NCBI GenBank assembly: GCA_963576785.1
Contig: OY756139.1
Coordinates: forward strand, 3,658,001-3,722,000
Direction: 5' to 3'
DNA: 64,000 bases
Source: Chlorophyllum brunneum
Taxonomy: Eukaryota; Basidiomycota; Agaricomycetes; Agaricales; Agaricaceae
Positions 1-10,930 of this stretch are shown here, piece after piece. A program made the translations under genes and the position numbers. Within the stretch, counting starts at the first letter, position 1. Every line of letters starts with the position of its first letter. The notes beneath the pieces were generated by a model, which made no database searches, had not been told where the DNA came from, and saw only the letters and a list, made by a program, of their open reading frames with translations.

Positions 1-1002
1 ATTCCATTTATCTTGTAGCTCTGAATGATGAGGGCAAGTAGAGAATAAGCAGTTAAGCAATCTTCTATTGATTGACAGCAACTGTTAATGGAAACTCTTC
101 TTGGGTAATCAAGAAGGCTATCGCTGTAGAAGATCAAAGCTTAAGCTTTGACTTCCTAATATAGTTAGCTATTTATACTAACTACTTCTTTTCTATAAAT
201 ACTATGGAGTATAAATAATGAGACTGAAACAAGTTTCACAATGTGAAACTGATAGATATGAAACTCAAGACAAAACACTACTAAAGATAGACATGAAGCT
301 GATAAAGGTGAAACAACTAAATATAGAGCAAAGTGAAACTGATGAAGGTGAAACAGATGAGTGCTTACTCATTCTCAGAGATCTTGGATGACAATGATAG
401 AGATTTATTGGAACAGCTACAGTTACAAGATATACAGGACAAGGTGGTAGAGAGTGATAATAATGATGGTGGTAATGGAAGAACTACATCTATAGGATGA
501 TCAGAGTTGGATGATAAGGATGACATTGATGCAATTGGTTCTTCAGAGAGTTAAGACTTGGGCAACTTAACAAAGGCTCAAGTAGATTACAATAGCGGAT
601 AGGGAGAGTTGTTGCTGTCACTACTGGGTACAGCAGGTTCATTGTTTGGTGATAAGTCCCTAGGTCACATCTCTATACAATAGATTTCATTGGTGACTTG
701 TTGGTGAATGAGCACTTCAAGTGTTGGACCATGAGTGTACATGTAGGGGTGGATATACTGCATAGTTTCTTTGGTAGTAGGTCATGCTTTCCAACCGTTA
801 TTTCAAGTGCCGTAGAGGTTGTTCTTGATGGTACATAAGTAGAGTCCATTGGCATTGCATACATGTAAGTATGGTGCATATTTCCAAGCTAGTCAAAGTA
901 GAGAGTCAATGACAGTGTCATTGGATTGTGGTGGTGGGACAAGTGGTATTGCTTCTGGGAACTTGTTATAACCTCTGACATGGGTTCAGGGTTCAGTCAT
1001 AA
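1..1002. other. Unassigned AT-rich DNA without a supported gene
   Basis: I see no gene I can support here. A loose run of short motifs resembling GTGAAACTGAT recurs at about 215-355 (for example at 243 and 333), but the spacing is irregular. A short open frame on the minus strand at 673-879 continues upstream through stop codons and resembles nothing I recognise. The stretch is CpG-poor like the transposons around it, so it is probably old repeat or decayed gene DNA. Confidence 0.4.
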
Positions 1003-1115
1003 CACTAGTGGTAAGTACTAAGAATAAGGGAGCAAGGTAAAGGAGTTATAGGTACAAGTCATAGAGAGTACAGCATCTAGGGATGAAACAGGAGACAGAA
1101 ACAAAGATATAGTGA
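1003..1115 (-). repeat. Decayed solo LTR fragment of the gypsy family
   Basis: The plus-strand order of short blocks (ACTAGTGGTAAGTACTAAGA, then AAGGAGTTATAGG, then a GTACAGC block, then GGGATGAAACA) follows the minus-oriented LTR of element Z at 13850-13930, with many substitutions and gaps. The match stops near 1115. It is much more diverged than the other LTRs here, so it marks an older insertion. It could also be the far-displaced 3' LTR of Z, but 1.2 kb of unrelated sequence including a gene separates it from Z's last homologous base at about 2233. Confidence 0.5.
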
Positions 1116-1536
1116 AGTAGACTATATATAATGTATTAGGCATAAGATTGGAATGTAATCAAATAAAGATAGTTCATAATATACACCACCATCTCCTGGA
1201 TCTTAGACTAGATCATCTGAGTTCTCCACATCTCCTGGATCTCCAACTTGATCATCCAAGTCCTCAATATTTGATGAAGATTGAAAGCTTAAAGAGAGAT
1301 ATTCATTATGGTTTTAGATCTCCTGATTTTGTACTAGTATTCATGTCTTGGGACTCAAGCAGAGAAGAGAGGCTTTGTGAGATTGCAAGCATAAAAAGGA
1401 ATTTCACCTCATTTTGATACATATGAGCCTATAGGAAAACCTTGAAGTGAACCTTCTTAAAATGAGTTGCTTTCCAAATGAATGTGGTGGTAACAAGGTC
1501 CATTATGGCAGGATATCAAATGGAAAATACCGAGAC

Positions 1537-2123
1537 ATGTTCTTGATGTACTTGCAATCACTGCTATCTTCTTGGCTCATTGTTACTATCCACATATATA
1601 GATATTTTCAGTACCCAGAGGGGGGCTCAACAAAACCTGCAAAATCTGTAATGCAGTCACCAAGGGATGATCTTGCCACTCCCAAAGATGACTTGCTCAC
1701 TGCAAAGAAACTTAAACAGTTCAACAGAAGTGACACACTCAAACCAATCTATGTTATGATAAAGGGTGAGTATATCCTCTTAAACCTGAATGATGTGCTG
1801 CTGAATGTACTTTTGTCCTCACACAGGAGACATTTTTGATGTTACTTGTAAAATGGACACATATGGGAAGGGAAAGTCATATAACATCTTTGCAGGAAAG
1901 AATGGTTTGTGTGAATTTGGCATGTGTAGTTTGAAACCAGAGGATGTAGTTGCAGATTATAGTATGTTAAGCAAGAAGCAATGGAAGGTCTTGGATGATT
2001 GGCATTTGTTTTTTATGTACATCTTCATTTTGTCATCTCTATCTGGTTTTTTTAATTATTCTTGTTTGCAGTAAATACTACAATATTGTGGGATATATGA
2101 CTGGTCCAAAATTTAACACATAG
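1537..2123 (+). CDS. MAPR/Dap1-like cytochrome b5-type heme-binding membrane protein (3 exons)
   Basis: I read exons 1537-1765, 1827-2016 and 2072-2123, joined by GT-AG introns of 61 and 55 nt. They give 157 codons including the stop with no internal stop, which fits the roughly 150-170 aa of the membrane-associated progesterone receptor (Dap1) family. The start chosen is the ATG directly before a hydrophobic anchor (residues about 1-25); an upstream in-frame ATG at 1462 is possible. The cytochrome b5-like core is clear: YVMIKG, IFDVT, YGKGKSYNIFAGK, SLKPEDVVADYS, WKVLDDWH and KYYNIVGY. Family members bind heme and activate cytochrome P450 enzymes, often in sterol synthesis, at the ER. Cys replaces residues that are often Arg or Ser in the family (VTCK, GLCEFGMC), and CpG is almost absent. 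It may therefore be a deamination-damaged duplicate rather than the working gene. Confidence 0.72.
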
Positions 2124-2258
2124 TATAATAGATCTGTCTCTTGGATAACATATTATCTAATGTGCATTCACTTCAGCACAACAGATTACATTCTCAGGAA
2201 GTGCTTTCTAGCTACTAGGATGTTGTTCAAAATTGGTGATTAAGGCACTTTGGATGCA

Positions 2259-2663
2259 TCACTTTGCATTAGAGTGTACCAATACATTGAGATTGGTGGC
2301 TGCTTTGTCCAATAATTCCTTCATGAGTTTGTGTTTTCCAGTTGACATGGTGGCTGGGAGGGCTCTGGTAGTAGTGACAAGTAGGATACAACTCAGAGCT
2401 TTGGCTTGGATTTGGAGGTTGTTGATGGCATGGGCAATGTACATGAGTCTTTTGGTTGTGGTGGTATAGTGTTCAATCTGGTCTTTGGTAGATTGGACAT
2501 CGAGGAGGTTGTTAAGTTCTTGTTCGAACTCTGTATTATTGTCTGGGAAGGGGGTGGGTTTGTGTTTGGTATGCATGGTATGTTGTGGAGATAATTGGCA
2601 AAATCTAGGGTATAGTGAATACAGCGTGAGGTGTGTTGGATATAGTGGTCTTTTGTAATGCAA
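2259..2663 (-). pseudogene. Truncated copy of the gypsy ORF3 (element Z)
   Basis: The minus-strand frame matches the first about 105 residues of the intact ORF3 of element X (10931-11809), from MHTKHKPTPFPDN to NLNVLVHSNAK, with about 20 substitutions. It then runs into unrelated DNA at about 2233. Its function is unknown. The overlapping 94-aa frame at 2393-2677 is also open in X but differs there at roughly a third of residues, so the ORF3 frame looks like the constrained one. Confidence 0.7.
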
Positions 2664-2699
2664 GGTTTGTTGTTCATAATTGTTACTTTTTACCTCCCC

Positions 2700-3738
2700 T
2701 TTTTATAGGTTTTGTCCTCGAAATCTTGTCTAAAAATTCTTAAACTGCCTCCTTAGCATTTTCCAGTTCTGACTTATCCTCCCATATGTCTTTCTTGGAG
2801 GTATAGCCTTTCCAGTATACTAGGAATTGATTTCGCCATCCTCTTGTGCAGTGTCCTCAGATCCCTTCTACTTTGTATTGTTCTTCATTGTTGATAATCT
2901 CAGGCATCAGTGGTGGTGGAGTGCGTTGGCTGTCAAACTCGGGTTTCTGATAGGGGGAGAGGAGTCTGCTGTTAAACACATCATGTATTGCCCATGTTTT
3001 AGGTAATTCCAGTTGGTAACTTGTTTTGCCTATTTTTGCTTTTATTTGGAATGGTCCATAGTATTTGTGATCTAGCTTCTTGGTTGGTCTCATTGTCTTG
3101 ATGTTACTTGCTTTGAGCCACACTTGTTCTCCTGGAATATACTCATGTTCTGGCTTGGTGCTATTGCATTTCTCCATTTGCATCTGGTTGTGTTGTAGCA
3201 TCTTCATCGCCTCTTGTCACATGTTTTGTAACTCCTGTATTCATTCTGTGATTGCAAGTGCTTTGGTAATATTTGTTATATCTCCTTTCCAGGGGTATCT
3301 TCCATAAACTATTTCAAATAGCAAATATCCAGTGGTAGTATGGATTTTGTCATTGTATTGGAATTCCACTATAGCTAACCATTTTTTCCAGTTGTTCTGC
3401 ACATGGTTTATTATGTTTCTGAAATATGTCTCAACCTCCTGGTTGATGCACTCTGTTTGACCATTGCTTTGTGAATAGTATGCTGTGAATAAGTTTTGTT
3501 GGGTACCTGTTGCTTGGCATAGTTCTGTTATGAATTTTGATGCAAATTGTGGACCTCTGTCACTGATGATTCTGTGGGGTATTCCATGTGTTCTCCATAT
3601 ATCATTTTGGTAGATATCTCCTAGCTCCTTGGATGTTAAGGTTGTGTTAACTGCATGCAGCCTGATTATTTTGCTGAAACAATCAACTATGACAAGTATT
3701 GTGTCATATCCTTCTGACTCTGGTAATGGTCTTATCAT
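2700..3738 (-). pseudogene. Gypsy integrase core, GPY/F module and chromodomain (element Z)
   Basis: In minus-strand order the integrase core runs from 3738 to 3241. It includes the ISDRGPQFAS motif and a downstream NQEVETYFRN glutamate motif. A C-terminal module follows at 3207-2857 with YYGPFQIKAKIGKTSYQLEL (GPY/F-type), and then a chromodomain with FLVYWKGYTSKKDIWE near 2850-2760. The integrase would insert cDNA and the chromodomain would bind histone tails. Stops separate the blocks, so no full-length protein can be made. At 2833-2835 Z keeps an Arg CGA codon where X has TGA. Confidence 0.85.
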
Positions 3739-4104
3739 GTCGATTGATATTTCTTCCCAAGGTTCTGCTGGTGTTGGTAGTGGGTGAAGATGTGTTGTCG
3801 GTCTTGTTCATAGTATTTTGTTTTGTTGGCATGCCTCACACCCCTTGATGTATCATTTGATATCATTGCACATTTGAGGCTACCAATAACTCTGTTTAAG
3901 GAGTTTGATCATTTGGTGTTGTCCTGGGTGCCCTACATCTGTCTGGTCATGGTATTGTCAGAGTATTTCTTGTCATATTTGGTTGTTGGGTGGGATGTAT
4001 ATTCTCCCTTCGAACATTGGTACTCCATCTGTTTCCCATATCTCCTCTGGTTGTTTCTCCTTTTCCTTTAGCCACTGTGTTTCCCTTTTTGTTTTCTTTT
4101 GTAG

Positions 4105-5826
4105 TCAGTGTTTCAGATCTTCTTCTCCTGAGACTTCCCAAATTTGTCGGATCACAGTAATTGTATTGTCCTCAAATAAGTGGTCTGGTAGTAAGATGAT
4201 ATTGGTGTTGTCTTGTATAGTGTCAGTTTTTGTTAATCCCAATAAAACATTGGCTTTTATGTTGGTCTTTCCAGGAATGTGTTTCAGCATATAATGGTAT
4301 TCTTGTAGCTCTATCTGCCACCTCACTTGTTGTCCTGTGAGTTGTTGTGGTTTTGGAAGTATTCCAGGTTTTTGTGATTGGTCCAGATTTCGAGTGGTTC
4401 ATCAGCATTAAGTAGGTATTATCTCCAGGTTTTGATTGCTTCTCAGATGGCTAGTAGTTCTTTGTCATAGATCTGATAGTTTCATTTTGCTGGTGTCATT
4501 GTTCTTGAGTAGAATGCAATTGGGTGCCAGTGTTCTTCCTGTTTCTGTGATAGTACTACCCCTACTCCATATCCTAATGCATCCACTTCTACTCTGTATT
4601 GTCCCTTGTCTTGTGGCATTGCTAGTACTGGCTTGCTTGTGACCTTTTCCTTGATTTTTGCGAAGGCTTGTTGCTGTTGTTCTGTTCATACCCATTGTGT
4701 GTCCTTTTTCTTCAACTCGTGTAATGGGGCTGCTATGTTGCTGAAGTCATGTATGAATTGTCAGTAGAAGTTTGCGAATCCTAGGAATTTCTTAATATCT
4801 TTCAGGGATTTGGGTGTTGGCCATTCTTTCACCACTTTCACCTTCTCCTTCTCTATTTTAATACTGCCTTGTCCAACCACAAATCCTAATATTGGTATCT
4901 CTTTTGTGTCGAACAAGCACTTTGATCTTTTGAAATACAGTTGGTGTTTTGCTGCAATGTCAAAAAATTGTTTCATTCTGTCTTCAAGTTCCTATTGTGT
5001 GGTTCCAGGGAGGACAAAGTCATTGATGTAGTTGATGACTGTTCCTTCATGTAGCATCTCTTGGAAGACCATATTCATCATCCTTTGGAATGTTGTTGGC
5101 AAGTTACTCATTCCAAAAAACATGACTATTGGTTCAAATAGTCCATTGTTTGTTACAAACGCTGCTTTCCATTCATTGCCTTCTCTGATCCGAATGTTGT
5201 TGTATCCCCAAATAATGTCAAGTTTGTTGAAAACTTTTGCATCCTTGAGTCTATCAATAACTTTGCTTATCAATGGAAGTAGTGTTTTGTCCTTAATTGT
5301 GTGTTCATTTAGTTTTTTGTAGTCTTGTACTAGTTGCTTAATTCCATCTTTCTTGGGTATGAAGAAGCATGGGGTTGCATAAGAGGATTGTGATAGCTGA
5401 ATTTGTCCTGAGGTAATATTCTTGTTGAGAAATTTCTGTAGTTCTTTTATTGTTATCAGGTAGACTTTGGACTGTAATACCAGTGGTACACTTTCTGACA
5501 GGTTTATTTTGTGGTCCCATATCATGTGCTTGGGTAGTTTGTTGACATTCTTCTTGTTGAACAGGTGCGTGTATTGTTGTAGGTATGTTGGTAGGTCTTC
5601 TGGGTTGGTTTGGTCCATTTTCTTTTCCTTTATGTGTTCCTTGATTGTGCATATTCTCTCATTGAATTGTATGTCATTGTGGTGTGTGGTGCAATCCTTC
5701 GGACATCTGTTGAAGCATATTATGTTGTTTGTCCAGTTGATTTCCAGGTTGTGTTTGACTAGCCAGTTGTGTCCAAGATATAGGTCTGCACTCTTCAGTT
5801 GTGTTATTCAATTTCTTCCATATGTT
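4105..5826 (-). pseudogene. Gypsy reverse transcriptase and RNase H (element Z)
   Basis: RT sequence runs on the minus strand from about 5618. It includes FFIPKKDG, the FNKLDIIWGYNNIRIREG palm block, FGMSNLPTTFQRMMN, and the catalytic box as YINDF, where X has YMDDF. The first catalytic Asp is therefore replaced by Asn. RT continues at 4976-4761 (ILGFVVGQ, FLGFANFY). An RNase H remnant with RWQIELQEYHYMLKHIPGK lies at 4330-4240. Several frameshifts and stops interrupt it. It reads antisense to X. Confidence 0.85.
5822..5826. repeat. Target-site duplication ATGTT, left of element X
   Basis: Five bases directly before the TG of the X 5' LTR. They are identical to 12146-12150 directly after the X 3' LTR. 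Deleting X plus one copy restores continuous Z sequence collinear with X at about 7672-7695. Confidence 0.95.
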
Positions 5827-6119
5827 TGTTATGAACTATAGATAGACAGTACATTCCTATTATGCACCCGTCACATTTATCATTCCTATGTATCTGTTTC
5901 ATCCCTTATGGCTGTACTCTTACTGACTCAGTCTACTCGTTTCCTATGACTCCCTTACTCTGTTCCTTTATTATTAGCACTCACCACTAGTATATAGAGT
6001 GTAGTAATACTTGATGTATTCCTTACACTTTACCAATCATATCATCCCTTTCTCTTTTCTCTACTTCCTTGTCTTTATCCAAAGACTTGCAACCTGAGTC
6101 CTAGACTAAGGTTGTAACA
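5827..6119 (+). repeat. 5' LTR of X (293 bp)
   Basis: It starts TGTTATGAAC and ends GTTGTAACA, with TGTTA/TAACA inverted termini. The first 116 bases differ from the 5' LTR of Y (42389-42681) at nine positions. The remaining 177 are identical, which marks a conversion or crossover edge at 5942/5943. Confidence 0.95.
5991..6036 (+). promoter_or_regulatory. Putative LTR promoter: TATA box and predicted transcript start
   Basis: TATATA at 5991-5996 is followed about 30 nt later by ACACTTTACCAA (6025-6036). This second block is complementary to the primer-binding segment at 6121-6132, so a transcript starting near 6025 could prime on itself. The same arrangement is kept in all the full LTRs here, with TATATAA in the 3' LTR of X. 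The start site is inferred from spacing and complementarity. Confidence 0.6.
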
Positions 6120-6120
6120 T

Positions 6121-6132
6121 TTGGTAAAGTGT
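6121..6132 (+). promoter_or_regulatory. Primer-binding site complementary to the element's own LTR
   Basis: TTGGTAAAGTGT lies one base after the LTR end, where the minus-strand primer site is expected. It is the perfect 12-nt reverse complement of 6025-6036 in the LTR. The Tf1/sushi group of gypsy elements is known to prime from the folded-back 5' end of its own RNA in this way. I did not recognise complementarity to a tRNA 3' end. Confidence 0.65.
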
Positions 6133-6212
6133 CATTTGACTCACCTTGCAAGAGAGGTGCCACTATTCATAGCTAGGCTTGGAATAATAGCCTCCGACCA
6201 GGACAACAGTAT

Positions 6213-7397
6213 ATGAGCAGCAGTAGCTCATTGAGAACACCAAGAAGACCAAGAGCTCCGAGACCAACAGATATCCAGGGATCACCAGTAACTACCGGAT
6301 CCAAGCGACAAACAGAACCAGAAATCCCTGAAGGCCTTAAATGGTAGAAATCTGACCACAGTATAGAAGAAGATACAGCGCTTTTCAAGACCCTATTCAA
6401 TACAGAAGTTGCTGAGACCACATTCGACATAGAAGTTGCCGAGACCCCATTTGATACAGAAATCGCCAAAACCACATCCGACATAGAAGTTGCCAAGACC
6501 TACGAAAATGAACATAGTGAACCAGAGACAAAATCAGAGATGGCTGATAAAATCAATTTCCCAAAGAATCTAGCCCCAGAACCAGGATATTTCAATGGAG
6601 ATAGAACCAAGTTTGACGATTGGTGGAGAGCAATGTCCTTATGGACACTCTTCAACAAAATCAACAATAACGAGCAAAAGATATTTGGAATATTAGCATG
6701 AATGAAAGGAGGACTTGCAGGTCCCTATGCTAATGCCAAGTTACAAATGATTCAAGATAAGAAAACACCAGCATTCGATGACTTCGCAAAGGAGATGGTA
6801 GCTACCTTCTCCTTGGGAAATAGGAAAGCAATAGCAGAAGGGGAAATTGAGTTGTTCAAACAGGGAAAGAGGAACACCGCGGACTTCTTAATAGAGTTCG
6901 AAGCATTAAAAACCCAAGCAGGGACCGATGACATGCACGCCATATTCCTCCTCAAACAACATACCAGAGCAGACATTATCCAAACCATTGTAGGCTATCC
7001 AGCAGCCTCAATCCCAGATATATACAGCAAATGGAGAAACACCATCCTTGCAGTAGGACAGGGGTACGAAACAACAGACATCACACAAGGAGATGTCAGA
7101 ACAAGCACAGGAGTCACCTATGGAGGTAGAGGACAACCAATGGAAATTGGTAGACAAAGGGCAGACACCGATCAGAATGGCAAACCAAGGTGTTTTAACT
7201 GTAACCTCTATGGGCATATTGCCAAATACTGCTGCAAGAAGACGAAGATAGCATACACCAAAATAACGTGCTATAACTGTGGCAAACAGGGCCACATCTC
7301 AAAGAACTGTAAAGCACCGAAGAAAGCACACATCAGAGAGGTTACCAAGGAGATAGAAGAAGAGACAAAAGAGGATTTTGTCAAAGGCTCCAAGTAG
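6213..7397 (+). pseudogene. Gag polyprotein of element X, two in-frame stops
   Basis: The frame from ATG 6213 covers 394 codons and is interrupted by TAG at 6345 and TGA at 6699; Z has CAG at the first site and TGA at the second. The order is a Ser/Pro-rich N-terminus, an acidic repeat-like stretch (VAETTFDIEVAETPFDTE), a capsid-like region after 6533, then two nucleic-acid-binding zinc knuckles, CFNCNLYGHIAKYC and CYNCGKQGHISKNC, both C-X2-C-X4-H-X4-C. After TGA 6699 an ATG follows at once and opens 231 residues including both knuckles. Gag would form the cytoplasmic particle around the RNA. Confidence 0.9.
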
Positions 7398-10300
7398 GCA
7401 CAAATCCGTGAGCCAATAAACCTAGAGTTTCTGTTTTATGTCACAATAGACGATATGTGATCCCACAAAAACAAAACTCGACATGCAAACTTCTCCTCGA
7501 TTCAATGATTAGAACAAAGAAAGGACCCAAGCAAATCACCACACTGGTGGATTCCGGATGTACGCGCATGTGCATAGCACAGAGGATAGTAGAAGAAGAA
7601 CAGATCACAACCGAGTAATCAATGCTGACGGAACCAAAAACAAGAAGGGGGAAATAACAGACAACTGGTATTAAGCAATGGTAAACACATGGAAGAAATT
7701 GAAGCAATGGTAACACAACTGGAAAGTGTGGACCTATATCTCGGACATGATTGGCTAGTCAAGCACAACCCAGAAATTGACTGGACAAACAACATAGTAT
7801 GCTTCAATAGATGCCCGAACGACTGCACCACACACCACAACGATATATGGTTCAACGAAAGAATATGCACAGTAAAAGAACATATAGAGGAGAAGAAAAC
7901 TGACCAAACAAACCCAGAGGACCTACTGACATACCTGCAGCCATATATGCACCTGTTCAACAAAAAGAACTTTGACAAACTACCAGAACATACTATATGG
8001 GACCACGAAATAAACCTGACAGAAGATGCACCACTGGTATTACAGTCCAAGGTCTATCCAATGACATTAACGGAGAAGCAAGAACTGCAAACATTCCTCG
8101 ACAAAAATATTGCCTCAGGACAAATTCGACCATCACAATCCCCCTATGCTACACCATGCTTCTTCATACCCAAGAAAGATGGAACCAAATGACTCGTACA
8201 AGACTACAAGAAGCTAAATGAACACACGATCAAAGACAAAATGCCACTTCCACTCATAAGTGAAGTTATCAATAAGCTCAAGAACGCGAAAGTCTTTAAC
8301 AAACTCGACATCATATGGGGATACAATAACGTCAGGATAAGAGAAGGTGATGAATGGAAAGCAGCATTCGTAATGAACAATGGACTATTCGAACCAATGG
8401 TCATGTTTTTTGGAATGAGTAACTCGCCAGCAATGTTCCAAAGGATGATGAACACTGTTTTTCGGGAAATGCTACATGAAGGAGCAGTTGTCAACTACAT
8501 GGACGATTTCGTCATACCGGGAACCACACAACAGGAACTTGAAGACAGAACAAAACAATTTCTTGACATTGCAGCGAAGCACCAACTATATTTCAAAAGA
8601 TCGAAATGCCTATTTGATACAAAAGAAATACCTATACTAGGATTTGTGGTTGGACAAGACAGTGTTAAAATGGAGGAGGAGAAAGTGAAAGCAGTGAAAG
8701 AATGGCCCATACCCAAATCCCTAAAAGATGTCGAAAAATTCCTAGGATTTGCAAACTTCTACCGACGATTCATTCACGACTTCAGCAACATAGCAGCCCC
8801 ACTACACGAGTTGAAGAAAAAAGACATGCAATGAGCATGGAAGGAACAACAACAACAAGCCTTTGAAAGGATCAAGGAAAAGATCACAAGCAAACTGGTA
8901 TTAACAATGCCACAGGACAAGGGTCAATATAGGGTAGAAGTGGATGCATCAGGATATGGAGTAGGAGCAGTATTATTGCAAAAACAAGAAGAACACTGGT
9001 GCCCAATTGCATTCCACTTAAGAACGATGACACCCACAGAATGAAACTATCAGATCTACAACAAAGAGTTACTCACCATTCGAGAAGCAATCAAGACCTG
9101 GAGACAATATCTACTCGATGCAGACAAACCATTCAAAATATGGACCAATCACAAAAACCTGGAATATTTCCGAAAACCACAACAACTCACAGGATGACAA
9201 GCGAGGTGGCAGATGGAGTTACAAGAATACCATTACACGTTGAAACATATCCCTGGAAAAACCAACACGAAAGCTGACATCTTGTCAAGACTAACAAAAA
9301 CGGACACTACTCGGGACAACACTGACATCACCCTACTACTTATTCAATGACAGTATGATCACCACAATCTGACAAATTTGGGAAATCTCAGGGGAAGAAG
9401 ATCTGAAACACCAAATATGAAAGGAGACAAGAAGAGAAACACAATGGCTAAAAGAAAAAGAGAAGCGACCAAAGGAGATATGGGAAACAGATGGGGTACC
9501 GATGTTTGAAGGAAGGATATATGTTCCACCCAACAACCAAATACGACAAGAAATACTATGACAACACCACAACAAAACAGATGTAGGACACCCAGAACAA
9601 TATTGAATGATCGAACTCCTTAAACAGAGTTATTGGTGGCCCGACGTCAAACAATACATCTGAGGATGTGAAGCATGCCAACAAAATAAAATACTCCGAA
9701 CAAGACCAACAACACATCTCCATCCATTACCAACACTAGCGGAACCTTGGGAAGAAATATCAATCGACATGATAGGACTGCTACCAGAATCAGAAGGATA
9801 TGACACAATACTTGTCATAGTTGATTGTTTCAGTAAAATGATCAGATTACAGGCAGTCAACACCACCTTAACGTCCGAGGAGCTAGGAGATATCTATCAA
9901 GATGACATATGGAGAACACATGGAATACCCCGAAGAATTATCAGTGACAGAGGCCCACAATTCGTGTCCAGATTCATGGCAGAATTATGCCGAGCAACAG
10001 GAACCCAGCGAAACTTATCCACAGCATACCACCCACAAACCGATGGTCAAACAGAGCACATTAACCAGGAGGTTGAAACATACCTCAGAAATGTAATAAA
10101 ACATGCTCAAGACAATTGGAAAAAATGGCTAGTCACAGTGGAATTCCAATACAACGACAAAACCCACACAGCCACCGGATATTCACCATTCGAAATAGTT
10201 TATGGATGACATCCTTGGAAAGGAGATATAACGGGTATTACCAAAGCACCTGCAATCACAGAACAAATACAGGAGTTACAAAAAATATGATGAGAAGTGA

Positions 10301-10833
10301 CAAAGATGTTACAACATAGTCAGGAACAAATGGAGAAACACAACAGCATTAAGCTGGAACATGAGTACACCCCAGGAGAACAAGTTTGGCTCGAAGCAAG
10401 TAATATCAGGACAACGAGACCAACCAAAAAGCTGGATCACAAATGATATGGACCATTCAGGATAAAAACAAAAATAGGCAAAACAAGCTACCAATTGGAA
10501 CTACCTGAAACATGGGCAATACACAATGTATTTAACAGCAGACTCCTCTCCCTCTATCAAAAACCCAAGTTTGACAGCCAGCGCACCCCACTACCACCAA
10601 TGCCCAAGATCATCAACAATGAAGAGCAATATAAGGTAGATGAAATCCGAGGACATCGCAAAAGAGGACGATGAAATCAATTCCTGGTATACTGGAAAGG
10701 ATATACCTCCGAAGAAGACACATGGGAGAATGAGTCAGAGTTAGGAAATGCTAAGGAGGCAGCTCAAGAATTTTTAGACAAGATTTTGAGGATGAAACCT
10801 ATAAAAAGGGGGGATAAAAAGCAACAATTATGA
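7398..10833 (+). pseudogene. Pol of element X: protease, RT, RNase H, integrase, chromodomain
   Basis: The protease shows LVDSGCTRMCIA near 7550 and is then broken by two deletions. RT (about 7900-8830) has FFIPKKDG, FGMSNSPAMFQRMMN and an intact YMDD box. RNase H has VEVDASGYGVGAVL and the TNHKNLEYFRKPQQLTG block. Integrase has an HH-CC knuckle (GCEACQQNK), the DDE residues in SIDMIG, ISDRGPQF and NQEVETYLRN, and a GPY/F module. The chromodomain has FLVYWKGYTSEEDTWE. At least ten TGA codons interrupt it, including 8190, 8832, 9042, 9195, 9370, 10207 and 10672. Most fall where Z or the family has Arg. The final stop TGA (10831-10833) overlaps an ATG. Confidence 0.92.
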
Positions 10834-10930
10834 ACAACAAACCCTGTGTCACAAGAGATCATTACACTCAACGCACCTCACGCTGTATCCATTGCACCAT
10901 AAACTTTGCCAATTACCTTCATAACACACC

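Larger units (their letters stand above)
2233..5826 (-). mobile_element. Gypsy element Z, 3' part (RT, RNase H, integrase, chromodomain, ORF3 start)
   Basis: This is the downstream part of a minus-strand chromodomain Ty3/gypsy element. It is collinear with plus-strand element X (X positions about 7680-11270) and strongly decayed by stops and frameshifts. Its right edge ends in the protease/RT linker exactly where X is inserted. The missing gag and protease part continues at 12151-14009 on the far side of X, and the two Z ends join seamlessly once X and one ATGTT are removed. The left edge at about 2233 is inside ORF3, so Z has lost its 3' end and 3' LTR. CpG is scarcer than in X, consistent with greater age. 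Confidence 0.9.

Noticed and set aside
673..879. 68-codon minus-strand frame
   Set aside because: The neighbouring sequence in other frames is just as open, and I could not match it to any family.
1148..1417. 89-codon plus-strand frame upstream of the MAPR-like gene
   Set aside because: Its apparent repeat (HLLDLRLDHLSS, HLLDLQLDHPS) is a short local duplication. There is no recognisable domain or splice link to the next gene.
6120..6140. tRNA-primed primer-binding site
   Set aside because: I saw no match to a usual initiator-Met type primer site. Complementarity to the element's own LTR is perfect over 12 nt.
7619..8050. 143-codon open frame on the minus strand opposite gypsy RT
   Set aside because: It is antisense to recognised pol sequence, recurs in each copy and has no domain of its own. 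Low stop frequency here reflects base composition.
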